Part shown: positions 15,926-25,282 of the stretch, piece by piece
How the letters are laid out: each line of letters opens with the position of its first letter
Numbering within the stretch: position 1 is the stretch's first letter
Assembly (NCBI GenBank): GCA_016710625.1
Contig: JADJVK010000012.1
Location: 1 to 64,000, forward strand
Direction: 5' to 3'
DNA: 64,000 nucleotides
Source: Saprospiraceae bacterium
GTDB lineage: Bacteria; Bacteroidota; Bacteroidia; Chitinophagales; Saprospiraceae
Notes under the pieces: generated by a model
Told to the model about the DNA's origin: nothing
The model's input: the letters and a program-made list of their open reading frames with translations, nothing else
Databases searched by the model: none
Translations under genes and position numbers: made by a program

Positions 15926-16130
15926 TTTTACCTTTTTACAAAGTATTTTTAGTTTTTTACAATTTATTTTCAACTTTTTACAATTTATTTTTAGTTTTTT
16001 ACAATGTATTTTTAATTTTTTATAACATATTTTTAATTTTTTTCAATGGATTTTTAGTTTTTTGCAACACATTTTCTATTTTTTATAAAGTATTTTTAAT
16101 TTTTTACGAAGTATTTTTACCTTTTTTAAA
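15926..16130. repeat. 21-bp T-tract tandem repeat
   Basis: About nine tandem copies of a 21-bp unit of the form AATTTATTTTTAGTTTTTTAC, each diverged by a few bases. The plus-strand frame happens to be open (FYNLFLV-type heptads), but the composition argues against coding. The repeat lies 270 bases upstream of the TPR/HTH regulator gene. Confidence 0.85.
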
Positions 16131-16397
16131 GATTTAATATCGAATTGCTATTGCAATGCTTAACCTTCTATCCCAAAAGCATCTGATAATTAGCACTTTG
16201 CTATACTTTTATATAATTTATTTCCAAAAAATCATTTATATTTGTCACTATCATTCCAATTGTAATTAATTATTTATTATTTAGCATCGATAAAGCTAAC
16301 TTTTTAGGATTTACAAATTTTGAATAAACAAACCGTTAAATTCATTTATACTCAGCTATAAGTGTTTGTTTCTAATGCGTTTATACAAAATGATAAG

Positions 16398-18053
16398 ATG
16401 AAATTCTTGAAAAATAAAAATTATATTGCATCGTTTATTGCACTAATTATACTCTCCATTGCATTGCTGTTTCCAGCTTGCATGGATTACTCCCTAACCA
16501 AAATCAACGCCTCAAAAAGGGAAAAAATAGTCGCAGCTTATAAAGAATATTACGAAATTCCTCCTAATAAAGTATGCTTACAATATTTTCGTCAACTGAT
16601 AGATAGTTGTAAAGAAATCAACGATGTCAATCTCCTTTCTGAAATTGTCAGCACTTATTCGATAAAGCTAGAGCATTTTGGCGACGACCAAAGTGCCTTG
16701 AATGAATTGATGCAGTTTTACTTATATTATGATGCACAATTGGATGAGGATCACAAATTTAAGTTGTATCTCCGCATCTGCTCTTTGAATCTAAATTTCA
16801 ATACACAGTTCAATTCTAATAACCAATTGGTGACTTATTTCAAAGAAAAATGTTTGAAATTGGCTGAAAACAATAAGGATCGATTGAAGAATTATTACTC
16901 CAATTCCATTCGATTTAACGAATACCTCTCTGAAACAGAGATCGAAAAGTTATGTAAATTATCTGTGGAGAATGGCAACGAATTGAGTTCCACATACTTC
17001 TTCAAAGCTATGAGGTATCGGCATATGAAAGATTCCGAAAAAGAACTCCAATATATATTGTTGGCAAATGAAGTGACTCCTTTGTCCAATTCTGAGTTGG
17101 GTGTCAGTTATCGGAACAATGGGAATTATGCCATCGCAGAAAAATTGCTAAAAGAATGTTATTCGATCAATAATAATGACACCATTTTAGATTTTATCAT
17201 CGACCCCATCAACCTTGCAAAATTGTATATACAGACAAAACAATTCGAGGAAGCTGAGAAATTATTGAATATTGCCAATTCCTATTCCCTCAAAGTGGAT
17301 AATCCCTATTATATTTTCGAAGTGCAGAATGCTTATTCTCAGTTATTCGAAAAAAGTAATGACAAAGATAGGTTGATTGCGTCCTTGAAAAATGAGCTGA
17401 ATCATAATATCGAGTATGTTATTCAAAACTGGAATGCCAAAAATATTGATTTGATTTATCTACAAAACTTTGAAAACACAAAATACAATAATCAGAAAAA
17501 ATCGATTCTCTATTTTCTGTTTGCATTGATTTCTGTTGGAATTCTTGTGGCATTTTCCATTATTCAAATCAGGAAAATCCGCAAAGCAAAGCAGGAAAAG
17601 AAAGTCATTGAGTTCGAATTGATTGAAAATCAGGAGATACTAAAAGAAAAAGTGGCACAAATCACGAACCTTATTAATATTTCCAACGAGAAAAATAGCC
17701 TCATCAATAAAATTAGTTATGAAATAAAAACAGATGCTGCCCCACAGAACTTAGATATTTTGGTCAAGAATTTGAAAAACCTAAATAATATGTCGGAAGA
17801 TTGGAAGCTCTACCAAACCAATTTCTCCATTCTATACCCCGACTTTTTTCAGAAACTACTCAAAATCAATAATGAACTAACGGATTTGGACTTGAAACAT
17901 GCCAGCTACATTAAGCTCAACCTATCGACCAATGAAGTTGCCACCATGCTGAATATCAATAACCAAAGTGTTGCAACTTTTCGTTATCGGCTCAAACAAA
18001 AGCTATTTTTGGACAAAGAGGCAAACCTTCGATCTTTTATCATGAACCTATAA
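16398..18053 (+). CDS. TPR-containing membrane-bound regulator with C-terminal HTH
   Basis: 551 residues from the ATG at 16398; a GTG at 16362 would add 12 residues ahead of a good N-terminal hydrophobic anchor (FIALIILSIALLFPAC). The region 40-370 is helical and TPR-like (e.g. ELGVSYRNNGNYAIAEKLLK, LAKLYIQTKQFEEAEKLLNI). A second membrane span, ILYFLFALISVGILVAFSII, is followed by a coiled coil (KAKQEKKVIEFELIENQEIL). The C-terminus (LTDLDLKHASYIKLNLSTNE, VATMLNINNQSVATFRYRLK) is a LuxR-like HTH. Such proteins in Bacteroidota couple an extracytoplasmic TPR sensor to transcription. A TATATTTG box lies at 16237-16244. The 3' end overlaps the convergent LytTR gene by 14 bases. Confidence 0.82.
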   Translation: MKFLKNKNYIASFIALIILSIALLFPACMDYSLTKINASKREKIVAAYKEYYEIPPNKVCLQYFRQLIDSCKEINDVNLLSEIVSTYSIKLEHFGDDQSALNELMQFYLYYDAQLDEDHKFKLYLRICSLNLNFNTQFNSNNQLVTYFKEKCLKLAENNKDRLKNYYSNSIRFNEYLSETEIEKLCKLSVENGNELSSTYFFKAMRYRHMKDSEKELQYILLANEVTPLSNSELGVSYRNNGNYAIAEKLLKECYSINNNDTILDFIIDPINLAKLYIQTKQFEEAEKLLNIANSYSLKVDNPYYIFEVQNAYSQLFEKSNDKDRLIASLKNELNHNIEYVIQNWNAKNIDLIYLQNFENTKYNNQKKSILYFLFALISVGILVAFSIIQIRKIRKAKQEKKVIEFELIENQEILKEKVAQITNLINISNEKNSLINKISYEIKTDAAPQNLDILVKNLKNLNNMSEDWKLYQTNFSILYPDFFQKLLKINNELTDLDLKHASYIKLNLSTNEVATMLNINNQSVATFRYRLKQKLFLDKEANLRSFIMNL

Positions 18054-18738
18054 CCATACTACTCAAATGGTGTTTGAATAAGGCTTTGTAAGAATTTCCT
18101 ATAGGAATTATTTTGCCGTTACCCATGACGATTTGCAGGTGATTATAATGTTTTATTTTGTACATATTGATGATGAAAGATTTGTGAATCCTTAAAAAAT
18201 GGCTGGGTAATCTGCTCTCAAAACTGGATATTTTTTCCAAACTTACTGTGACCTCATTTAAAGTGATGATTTTGATATAGTTGCCATAACCTTCTATGGC
18301 AATGATTTGATCTAAATTGATGTGTTTGATATTCCGATTGTATTTCACCCCGATTTGCCTACTTTTTTCTTCACTATTCGTCATTTTCAAGATTCTGGTT
18401 ACGGAAAGTAGCAACCTTTCGTTGGTAAATGGAAAATACAAAAAATCGGTTGCACCCAATTCATAAGCATTCAATGCGTCTTGTGCAATGCTGGAGGTTA
18501 CGATGATATTTTGCTGGGAAGAAAGCAAATTAAAAACATTGATTTTTTCTAAAAACAAACAGTTATGTTCTAAAATAACAAAATCAATATGCTGAAATAG
18601 TTTGGCTTGATGAATAGCGGATATGGATTTACACACCGCTACCACTTCCACAAATTCACATAATTCAAGATTTTCTTCTATGCTCTGAATGATTTCATCT
18701 GCTTGGATGATTAAAATACAATTCAATTTTCTAGACAT
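18040..18738 (-). CDS. LytTR-family response regulator lacking the phosphoacceptor Asp
   Basis: 232 residues. Residues 1-120 have a receiver fold: ILIIQADE at the start, HIDFVILEHN at the end of strand 3, IIVTSS at strand 4 and ATDFLYFPF with the conserved F-P at strand 5. The normal phosphoacceptor Asp is Glu57 here (LDI replaced by LEH), and the first acidic pair is QADE. The C-terminal LytTR DNA-binding domain is clear: IIAIEGYGNYIKIITLNEVT, FLRIHKSFIINMYKIKHYN. It is cytoplasmic. Glutamate may mimic the phosphorylated state, or the domain may be a non-phosphorylated receiver. It is convergent with the TPR/HTH gene, with 14-base overlap. Confidence 0.85.
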   Translation of the reverse strand: MSRKLNCILIIQADEIIQSIEENLELCEFVEVVAVCKSISAIHQAKLFQHIDFVILEHNCLFLEKINVFNLLSSQQNIIVTSSIAQDALNAYELGATDFLYFPFTNERLLLSVTRILKMTNSEEKSRQIGVKYNRNIKHINLDQIIAIEGYGNYIKIITLNEVTVSLEKISSFESRLPSHFLRIHKSFIINMYKIKHYNHLQIVMGNGKIIPIGNSYKALFKHHLSSMVIGS

Positions 18739-19561
18739 ATACCCATTTTAAATGTATGAATCAATAGTATTCAAGTATTCAAAAATAGTACTAAATATCT
18801 ATGTTTTCCCGTAGCATATTTTGATGTATAAGCCTTGTATAGCGGTTATTTCTATTTTAATGTAATTTTAAAAGGAGATTTGAATGGCTTGTATATGAAA
18901 TGTATAGTGCTTTTATTCAAAATATATTCATCACTTTTGTCAATTTTAAATTCAAACTTAAAATAACACCGTTATTACATGTCTTGCAAACTCCAATTGA
19001 CTAAATTTTCTTTCTAAATAGATATTTTTTAGCTACAATTATAAAATGATTCTTTAGTCCATTACAAACATCGTTCGTCATTTAAATCCGTAATTGTGCC
19101 CTACTTCCTATTCTTAAAATGATTTTAGGTACTAATTTTGGAACTACAATCACACAGCACAAAAGCTAAATCCAATTAATTATTTTTTCTACATTCTATA
19201 CACAGTTGTTTTTAAATTAAACTTTTGAGGAAAGTGCGACTAAGCACATTGGGTCATTGCATTAGAAACATTACTAAATTTCTGAATTATCTATTGTATT
19301 AAATTTCAAAAACTGAAGCAACTATTTCTTTTGATTGAAAAGAAAGATTCAATGTCATATTTACAAATTTATGGCTACAAATTCTTTCATGAAAACTGAA
19401 AAATAGTAAGCTTTATTTACCCAACTCCTATTAAAAGTTAAGGACAAAAACATCAATGAATCGATTGCATTCATCGACTCGATTAAATTTTATTAATAAC
19501 CATTATAATTTTTAAAGTCCACTGAATAAGTGGATTGTAACATTATTTAAAATTGAATGAA
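18739..19561. other. Long AT-rich intergenic stretch, no gene seen
   Basis: About 820 bases between divergent genes. No open frame with coding character, no repeat shared with the cassette region and no clear hairpin terminator was found. It presumably holds the promoters of both the LytTR gene and the secreted protein at 19562. Confidence 0.5.
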
Positions 19562-21511
19562 ATGAATTACATTTTAAAACGATCCTTATGTTTGCCCGTT
19601 TTTTTATTACTTGTTGCATCGACATTTGCTAACCCTTTCGACACGACTTCAATAAAGAAAAATAGGCAAGATTCTTTAGTTGAAATCAATTTAAAAAACC
19701 AGCTAGTTACTATAAAAAACAACGATGCACTTTTGATTCCTGAAAAAACAAATAGAATTAATGCAGTCGTAAAAACCTGTAGAATCGTTCAGCCACAATC
19801 CTGTGATGGCAAAGGAGGGGTGTATTTTTTTTGGAATCAGCAAGGAGCTGATTGTGTCTGGAATGGAAGACAAGAAAATCAAGGTGTCAGCGGCACCTAT
19901 ACGGAATATGATAATGGAACTGCTTCATTGACTGGGAATTTCGACAGAAATGGTAGTTTTAATATTAGTTTAAGTGGAAGAACTCTTGTAAACACTCCCC
20001 ACTTTGATGCTTGCAATACTTCTACAGATGTGTCAGGTTGGTATTATTTTACTGGTATAAGTGGCACCATTGATAATGATAATAATTGTTTTAGGCCGAA
20101 TACGAGCCAATGCGGAATTTCTCAAACTGCACAAGTTGGATTGGGAGCTTCCACTCGATCCAATAATAGCTATGGAATTGCTGGCTGGTGGCAAGGAACT
20201 TGGTGTGGAGGAAATAATCCTAACGCAGCCGATATTAATTTTGATTTAATAGAATGTGTTTCATATGAATGTACCATTTCTAGTATTTCTTTAACGCCCA
20301 CTGAATGCAATCCAATAAACAACCAATATGAATTGAATGGAACTGTAAACTTTGCAAATCAGCCCACAACAGGCGATTTAATCATCCAAATGGATGGAAT
20401 CACAGTAAAAACAATACCTAATCCATTTGTCAGCCCCTTAAATTTTAACATTCCAAATTTAGTATCCGATGGATTATCTCATACAATAACCGCCACTTTT
20501 TCGGATGTAACAACTTGTACCAACTCTCAGACCTTTACAGCGCCAAACACCTGTTTGCCATGTTCTATTGTCAATATAACTGCAACACCAAATACTTGTA
20601 ATGCAATCAATAGACAAAATCACGATATTACTGGGGTTATCACCGTTCAAAATCCGCCACTGACAGGAGGATTGAACATTTTTCTCAATGGTATATTGAA
20701 ATTAACACTTTCCCAACCTTTATCCAACTCTATCAATTACACCATTCCCAACATTAATTCAGATGGGAATTTGAATACAATAGTAGCAACCTTTGTTGAC
20801 AAACCAAATTGTTCTGGAAGCATCAGTTACCTTTCCCCAGCTCCACTCACACCGCCAACTCTAGAAATAGTTAACAATGTTTGCCCTCAGAAAATTGGGG
20901 AAATCAATGTCGTGGAGCATTGTGGCACCAATAGTTTTATTGAATATAGCATCAACAATGGCACTTCTTGGAGCATTTCGAAACCACTTTATTCCACCAT
21001 TCCAATGAATATCTTGGTGCGATGCAAAAGCACAGTGGACAATAATTGTTACGGCAGCAACAATACATTTACAACCGACCCAATTAAATGCACTAATAAC
21101 AATCCTTTATGTACACTATCACCCACTATTTATATAGATCCATGCAATAATAACAACACAGATTTTACAAACTCAGATGATTTCTTCACTATTCAGGCAA
21201 GTGCTTCTATTCAAGGAGGTAACCACCCACAAAGATTTGAAGTGGTGGTGGGTGCAGATCCATTCACTGGATTGGGTGGCAATGTTTTGAATAGTGGGGG
21301 GACCGTCTATAATTCCACGATTTTATTGGGACAAAACAAAATATTCAAAGCAGATGGAATATCACTTTACAAACTGATTGTCAGAGATTTGACCAACAAC
21401 TCTTGCTTTAAAGAAGTCACTTTAAATGCTATTGCTCCATGCTCCGAAACTGACACCAATTCCCCTTGTTATCCCAGACCTTGTGTGCCCATTCGGCTAA
21501 CAAAAAATTAA
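19562..21511 (+). CDS. Secreted cysteine-containing multi-domain protein
   Basis: 649 residues from the ATG at 19562; the frame also has a TTG at 19553, which adds three residues. The signal peptide is LKRSLCLPVFLLLVASTFA. Residues about 60-225 form a unique domain with repeated Cys and Trp (GGVYFFWNQQGADCVWNGRQ, GWWQGTWCGGN). Two tandem Ig-like repeats follow, each starting with ISSISLTPTECNPINNQYEL or ITATPNTCNAINRQNHDITG. The C-terminal ~225 residues are almost identical to the end of the next gene. It ends PCVPIRLTKN without a recognisable T9SS type A or B sorting domain. It is likely exported; surface attachment is inference. Confidence 0.7.
   Translation: MNYILKRSLCLPVFLLLVASTFANPFDTTSIKKNRQDSLVEINLKNQLVTIKNNDALLIPEKTNRINAVVKTCRIVQPQSCDGKGGVYFFWNQQGADCVWNGRQENQGVSGTYTEYDNGTASLTGNFDRNGSFNISLSGRTLVNTPHFDACNTSTDVSGWYYFTGISGTIDNDNNCFRPNTSQCGISQTAQVGLGASTRSNNSYGIAGWWQGTWCGGNNPNAADINFDLIECVSYECTISSISLTPTECNPINNQYELNGTVNFANQPTTGDLIIQMDGITVKTIPNPFVSPLNFNIPNLVSDGLSHTITATFSDVTTCTNSQTFTAPNTCLPCSIVNITATPNTCNAINRQNHDITGVITVQNPPLTGGLNIFLNGILKLTLSQPLSNSINYTIPNINSDGNLNTIVATFVDKPNCSGSISYLSPAPLTPPTLEIVNNVCPQKIGEINVVEHCGTNSFIEYSINNGTSWSISKPLYSTIPMNILVRCKSTVDNNCYGSNNTFTTDPIKCTNNNPLCTLSPTIYIDPCNNNNTDFTNSDDFFTIQASASIQGGNHPQRFEVVVGADPFTGLGGNVLNSGGTVYNSTILLGQNKIFKADGISLYKLIVRDLTNNSCFKEVTLNAIAPCSETDTNSPCYPRPCVPIRLTKN
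20828..21511 (+). repeat. 684-bp 3' module, copy 1
   Basis: Near-identical to 24483-25165, from TACCTTTCCCCAGCTCCACT to the shared stop codon. Differences are scattered single bases, mostly silent, plus the one-base deletion in copy 2. Confidence 0.9.
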
Positions 21512-21569
21512 GAAGTAGCTTTCTGAAAAAGCGAATAATAGGAAAATGTTGAGTAATAAATAGTGAAAG

Positions 21570-21598
21570 CTCTAATAAAAAGTTATTGGAGTTTTTTT
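21570..21598 (+). terminator. Rho-independent terminator after the first secreted protein
   Basis: CTCTAATAA and TTATTGGAG form a 9-bp stem with an AAAG loop, followed by seven T. It lies 58 bases past the stop. Confidence 0.8.
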
Positions 21599-21623
21599 AA
21601 AAACTTAGAAATCAAATTGTGTT

Positions 21624-24600
21624 ATGAACAAAATTAAAATTACAAGCTACCTTTTTGCTATCATTTCATTATTTTCTATAAGTGAAATGAAGGCTCAGAC
21701 CGTGACGATTACTAAATTAAAACAAACGGATTGTTATTACTATAGCAATAAAAGTTATACGACGGTATCGATGGAAATACTCTGGTCAAACCAAGTTTCA
21801 GGGATTATCAATGTGTTTTTGGATACAAAAAACATCAAAATATCAACCACCAAATCCATGCCTCAACTCATCAATTTTGAAATATTGGCAGATGGACTTA
21901 CCCATACCATTACTGCATCAGGACCAAGTGGCGGAACAGATACTAAAACTATTCTCGCCCCAAGTCCTTGTATTCCATTGGCTTGCAACACCAATGAACT
22001 AGGCGGAATTATTTATTTGGATTATAATTCAAATGGAATAAAAGACATAGGTGAGTATTTAGGTGAAAAAAATATTAAGATAAATGCAGTTGATAAAAAT
22101 GATATACTTTATTCTACAATGAGTGATGAAAATGGACTGTATAAATTGAATATTCCAGTTGCTAATTACCCAGTTAGAGTCGAATTTTCTAACATTCCGA
22201 ATAAATATAAAAATACCAGCTCCGTATCCCCTAATGGAAACAATACGATGGTGCAATTTGTGAAAGTACCCTCTTGCAGCATAAATTTAGGACTCATTGA
22301 TGAGATAGGATATTGCGAAAATAACCCCAAATTTGTTACTACGATTTTCAGGAATGGAGACCCACTACCTAGTGGTAGCATCTATGGCAATTTAGATGTT
22401 TTGCGGTATTACCATTATAATGAAAACACATTAAGTGCTGTCAATGCCGGGACAAAACTGGCGAATGCCAACCAATTTGGCGCAATATGGGGCGTTGCAT
22501 ACGACAAAAAACGCAATAAAGTTTATTCCTCAACAGTTGTGAGGCACGGCTCCGGCTTCGGTCCTTTAGGAATTGGTGGCATTTATGTAACAGATATGAC
22601 AACTAATACCTCCACACCATTTTTGGATGTAGAAACCTTAGGCATAGACGTTGGAGATATTGGTAACAACAGTGTCAGAGGACTTTTTAGTAATGGAAAT
22701 TTATCACAAGATTTAGACACTTGGGCAAAGGTCTGTAAACAAGGAATTGGTGGCATCGATATTGACCCAAATGGAGAGGCGATTTATTTCACCAATTTAT
22801 TTGACAAGAAAATTTATAAAATTCTTTTGGATGCAGATAACAATCCAACTACTATACCCACAGCTGCCGATGTTACATTCTACAATATTGGAAATGAAGC
22901 AACATATGGATATACCGGAGGAAATATGCGACCTTGGGCACTAAAATATTATAATGAAAATCTATATGTGGGTATCATCAATGACGCAACTAACTCACAA
23001 AACAAAGGAGACTTGAGGGCATCCATTTTAAAAATAGATATTCAAACCAACACCCAAACAACAGTTTTAGAATTTCCCTTGAATTATACAAAAGGCTCTC
23101 CCCATTCCTTTTGGCCAAATTTAGGCGGTTTCTATCCTTGGATAGACGACAATACGGGTCCAAAGATTAGCCCACATCCTTTAGACAATAAGGCTCTATT
23201 TCTAATATATCCAGAGCCCATTCTTACAGAAATCGAATTTGATATTGATGGCTCCATCGTTTTAGCATTTAGTGATAGAACTGGTTTTCAAGTAAATGGT
23301 AGGGATTTGAGTGCTAACAATACAATAATATCAGCTTTTGTTGGTGGAGATGTATTAAGAGGTTTTAAAAAAGGGGAGAATTATATTATTGAATATAATG
23401 CCAAAGCAGGTGCTTTCACTGGATTTGGTGCAAACAACAATCAAGGTCCTGGAGGAGGAGAATTTTATGTTGAAGATTATAGTGTACATAATGAAAATGC
23501 AATGGGTGGGCTTGCAATCAAACCAGGAAGTGGACAAATATTAATTACTCAAATGGATCCTTACATAGCAAATACCAATGGTACAAAAGTATTTAATAAT
23601 ACAAATGGGTCAACAGTTTCTGTCATTACAGCCTATTTACAGGGATTTACTCAATATACACCAAATTATTCAACTGCCCACAAATCAATAGGGATGGGAG
23701 ATGTCGAAATATTGTGTTCAACCATAAATACAATTGAAATTGGCAATAGAGTATGGCTAGATAACGATAAGGATGGAATCCAAGACCCAGACGAAATGCC
23801 CATTGAAAATGTGGTGATTGAATTGTATAAAGATGCTAATAACGATAATATTCCAGATGGTGCTGCTCTAGCTTCTACCGTAACCAGTGTGGATGGAAAC
23901 TGGGTTTTCAACAATGCAAATGTTACTGAAGGTATTTTGCCCAACACAAATTATCTTATTAAAATAGCGAATTCACAATTTAATAATGGAAAAGGATTTG
24001 GGTTACTCAATAAATTACTGCCAACGGTGGCAAATGCAACAAACCCATCTTCCACAAATGATGAAGTACCCGGATTAATCAATAATTCAAATATAGATAC
24101 TTGGGCAGATAATGATGGAAATCTCTTCAATGGAGAAGTGCTAATAAAATACAGGACTTCTAGTTATGGCGAAAATAACCACCATTTGGATTTTGGTTTT
24201 TATTTAGACCTACATTGTGCTATTACAAACATGATAGCTACACCCAATATTTGCAATAGTATAAATAAAAATAATCATGATGTCGCAGGAAGTTTGGATT
24301 TATTTGATGCCCCATCAAGTGGCTTGCTTTTGATTTATATTCCAAATATTGATACTTTAGAATTTACTCCTCCTTTTGGGAATCAAATTGATTTTGTTTT
24401 TACGAATATCCCATCAAATGGAAATTTAAACACTATTTATGCCCAATTTACTGCTTTAACAACCTGTAATAGTTCAGTTTCATACCTTTCCCCAGCTCCA
24501 CTTACCCCACCAACTCTAGAAATAGTCAACAATGTTTGTCCTCAGAAAATTGGGGAAATCAATGTCGTGGAGCATTGCGGCACCAATAGTTTTATTGAAT

Positions 24601-24662
24601 ATAGCATCAACAATGGCAATCTTGGAGCATTTCGAAACCACTTTATTCCACCATTCCAATGA
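21624..24662 (+). CDS. Secreted SdrD-B-domain protein, 5' part of a frameshifted gene
   Basis: 1012 residues in this frame. The signal peptide is MNKIKITSYLFAIISLFSIS. Ig-like part about 25-115. An SdrD B-like domain at about 120-220 begins LGGIIYLDYNSNGIKDIGEY. A propeller-like region at 225-700 follows, with FGAIWGVAYDKKRNKVYSST and IDIDPNGEAIYFTN. A second SdrD B-like domain at about 705-850 has GNRVWLDNDKDGIQDPDEMP, with calcium-type D-x-D-x-D loops. Then Ig-like and the start of the shared C-terminal module. The frame ends early (GNLGAFRNHF) because of a missing base near 24620 relative to the homologous copy at 20960; the remainder continues at 24659. The ancestral product is about 1180 residues, exported. 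Confidence 0.78.
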   Translation: MNKIKITSYLFAIISLFSISEMKAQTVTITKLKQTDCYYYSNKSYTTVSMEILWSNQVSGIINVFLDTKNIKISTTKSMPQLINFEILADGLTHTITASGPSGGTDTKTILAPSPCIPLACNTNELGGIIYLDYNSNGIKDIGEYLGEKNIKINAVDKNDILYSTMSDENGLYKLNIPVANYPVRVEFSNIPNKYKNTSSVSPNGNNTMVQFVKVPSCSINLGLIDEIGYCENNPKFVTTIFRNGDPLPSGSIYGNLDVLRYYHYNENTLSAVNAGTKLANANQFGAIWGVAYDKKRNKVYSSTVVRHGSGFGPLGIGGIYVTDMTTNTSTPFLDVETLGIDVGDIGNNSVRGLFSNGNLSQDLDTWAKVCKQGIGGIDIDPNGEAIYFTNLFDKKIYKILLDADNNPTTIPTAADVTFYNIGNEATYGYTGGNMRPWALKYYNENLYVGIINDATNSQNKGDLRASILKIDIQTNTQTTVLEFPLNYTKGSPHSFWPNLGGFYPWIDDNTGPKISPHPLDNKALFLIYPEPILTEIEFDIDGSIVLAFSDRTGFQVNGRDLSANNTIISAFVGGDVLRGFKKGENYIIEYNAKAGAFTGFGANNNQGPGGGEFYVEDYSVHNENAMGGLAIKPGSGQILITQMDPYIANTNGTKVFNNTNGSTVSVITAYLQGFTQYTPNYSTAHKSIGMGDVEILCSTINTIEIGNRVWLDNDKDGIQDPDEMPIENVVIELYKDANNDNIPDGAALASTVTSVDGNWVFNNANVTEGILPNTNYLIKIANSQFNNGKGFGLLNKLLPTVANATNPSSTNDEVPGLINNSNIDTWADNDGNLFNGEVLIKYRTSSYGENNHHLDFGFYLDLHCAITNMIATPNICNSINKNNHDVAGSLDLFDAPSSGLLLIYIPNIDTLEFTPPFGNQIDFVFTNIPSNGNLNTIYAQFTALTTCNSSVSYLSPAPLTPPTLEIVNNVCPQKIGEINVVEHCGTNSFIEYSINNGNLGAFRNHFIPPFQ

Positions 24663-25165
24663 ACATCTTAGTGAGATGCAAAAGCACAGTGGACAATAAT
24701 TGTTACGGCAGCAACAATACATTTACAACCGACCCTATTAAATGCACTAATAACAATCCATTTTGTACACTATCACCTACTATTTACATAGATCCATGCA
24801 ATAATAACAACACAGATTTTACAAACTCAGATGATTTCTTCACTATTCAGGCAAGTGCTACTATTCAAGGAGGCAACCACCCACAAAGATTTGAAGTGGT
24901 GGTTGGTGCAGATCCATTCACTGGATTGGGTGGCAATGTTTTGAATAGTGGAGGAACTGTCTATAATTCCACGATTTTATTGGGACAAAACAAAATATTC
25001 AAAGCAGATGGAACATCACTTTACAAACTGATTGTCAGAGATTTGACCAACAACTCTTGCTTTAAAGAAGTCACTTTAAATGCTATTGCTCCATGCTCCG
25101 AAACTGACACCAATTCCCCTTGTTATCCCAGACCTTGTGTGCCCATTCGGCTAACAAAAAATTAA
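24483..25165 (+). repeat. 683-bp 3' module, copy 2
   Basis: The second copy of the 20828-21511 module, one base shorter: GGCACTTCTTGG in copy 1 reads GGCAATCTTGG here. This breaks the reading frame of the host gene. Confidence 0.9.
24659..25165 (+). CDS. 3' part of the frameshifted SdrD-B-domain protein gene
   Basis: 168 residues, starting MNILVRCKSTVDNNCYG, which corresponds to the interior of the shared C-terminal module and is not a natural start. It continues through HPQRFEVVVGADPFTGLGGN and ends PCVPIRLTKN, identical to the end of the 19562 gene product. It overlaps the 5' part by four bases (ATGA). Translation from this ATG is not expected in nature. The single missing base may be a sequencing error or a real frameshift. 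Confidence 0.7.
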   Translation: MNILVRCKSTVDNNCYGSNNTFTTDPIKCTNNNPFCTLSPTIYIDPCNNNNTDFTNSDDFFTIQASATIQGGNHPQRFEVVVGADPFTGLGGNVLNSGGTVYNSTILLGQNKIFKADGTSLYKLIVRDLTNNSCFKEVTLNAIAPCSETDTNSPCYPRPCVPIRLTKN

Positions 25166-25221
25166 GATGAAGCTATGTGAAAGCAAATAATTTTGAAAAT
25201 GTTGAGTTATAAATAGTTAAA

Positions 25222-25257
25222 AATGCGTCACCAAAAAGTTGGTGGCGTATTTTTTTT
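25222..25257 (+). terminator. Rho-independent terminator after the SdrD-B gene
   Basis: AATGCGTCACC pairs with GGTGGCGTATT (two G-T pairs) around AAAAAGTT, followed by a run of T. Confidence 0.8.
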
Positions 25258-25282
25258 AAATTTAAACTCCATTTTAAATAGT

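Noticed and set aside
15926..16130. CRISPR array
   Set aside because: The units are direct tandem copies without unique spacers of constant length, and no cas gene is in the window.
15886..16137. Open frame of 83 codons (heptads of FYNLFLV type)
   Set aside because: It is a by-product of the 21-bp T-tract tandem repeat, which has no stop codons in this frame. Composition is extreme and there is no start or ribosome context.
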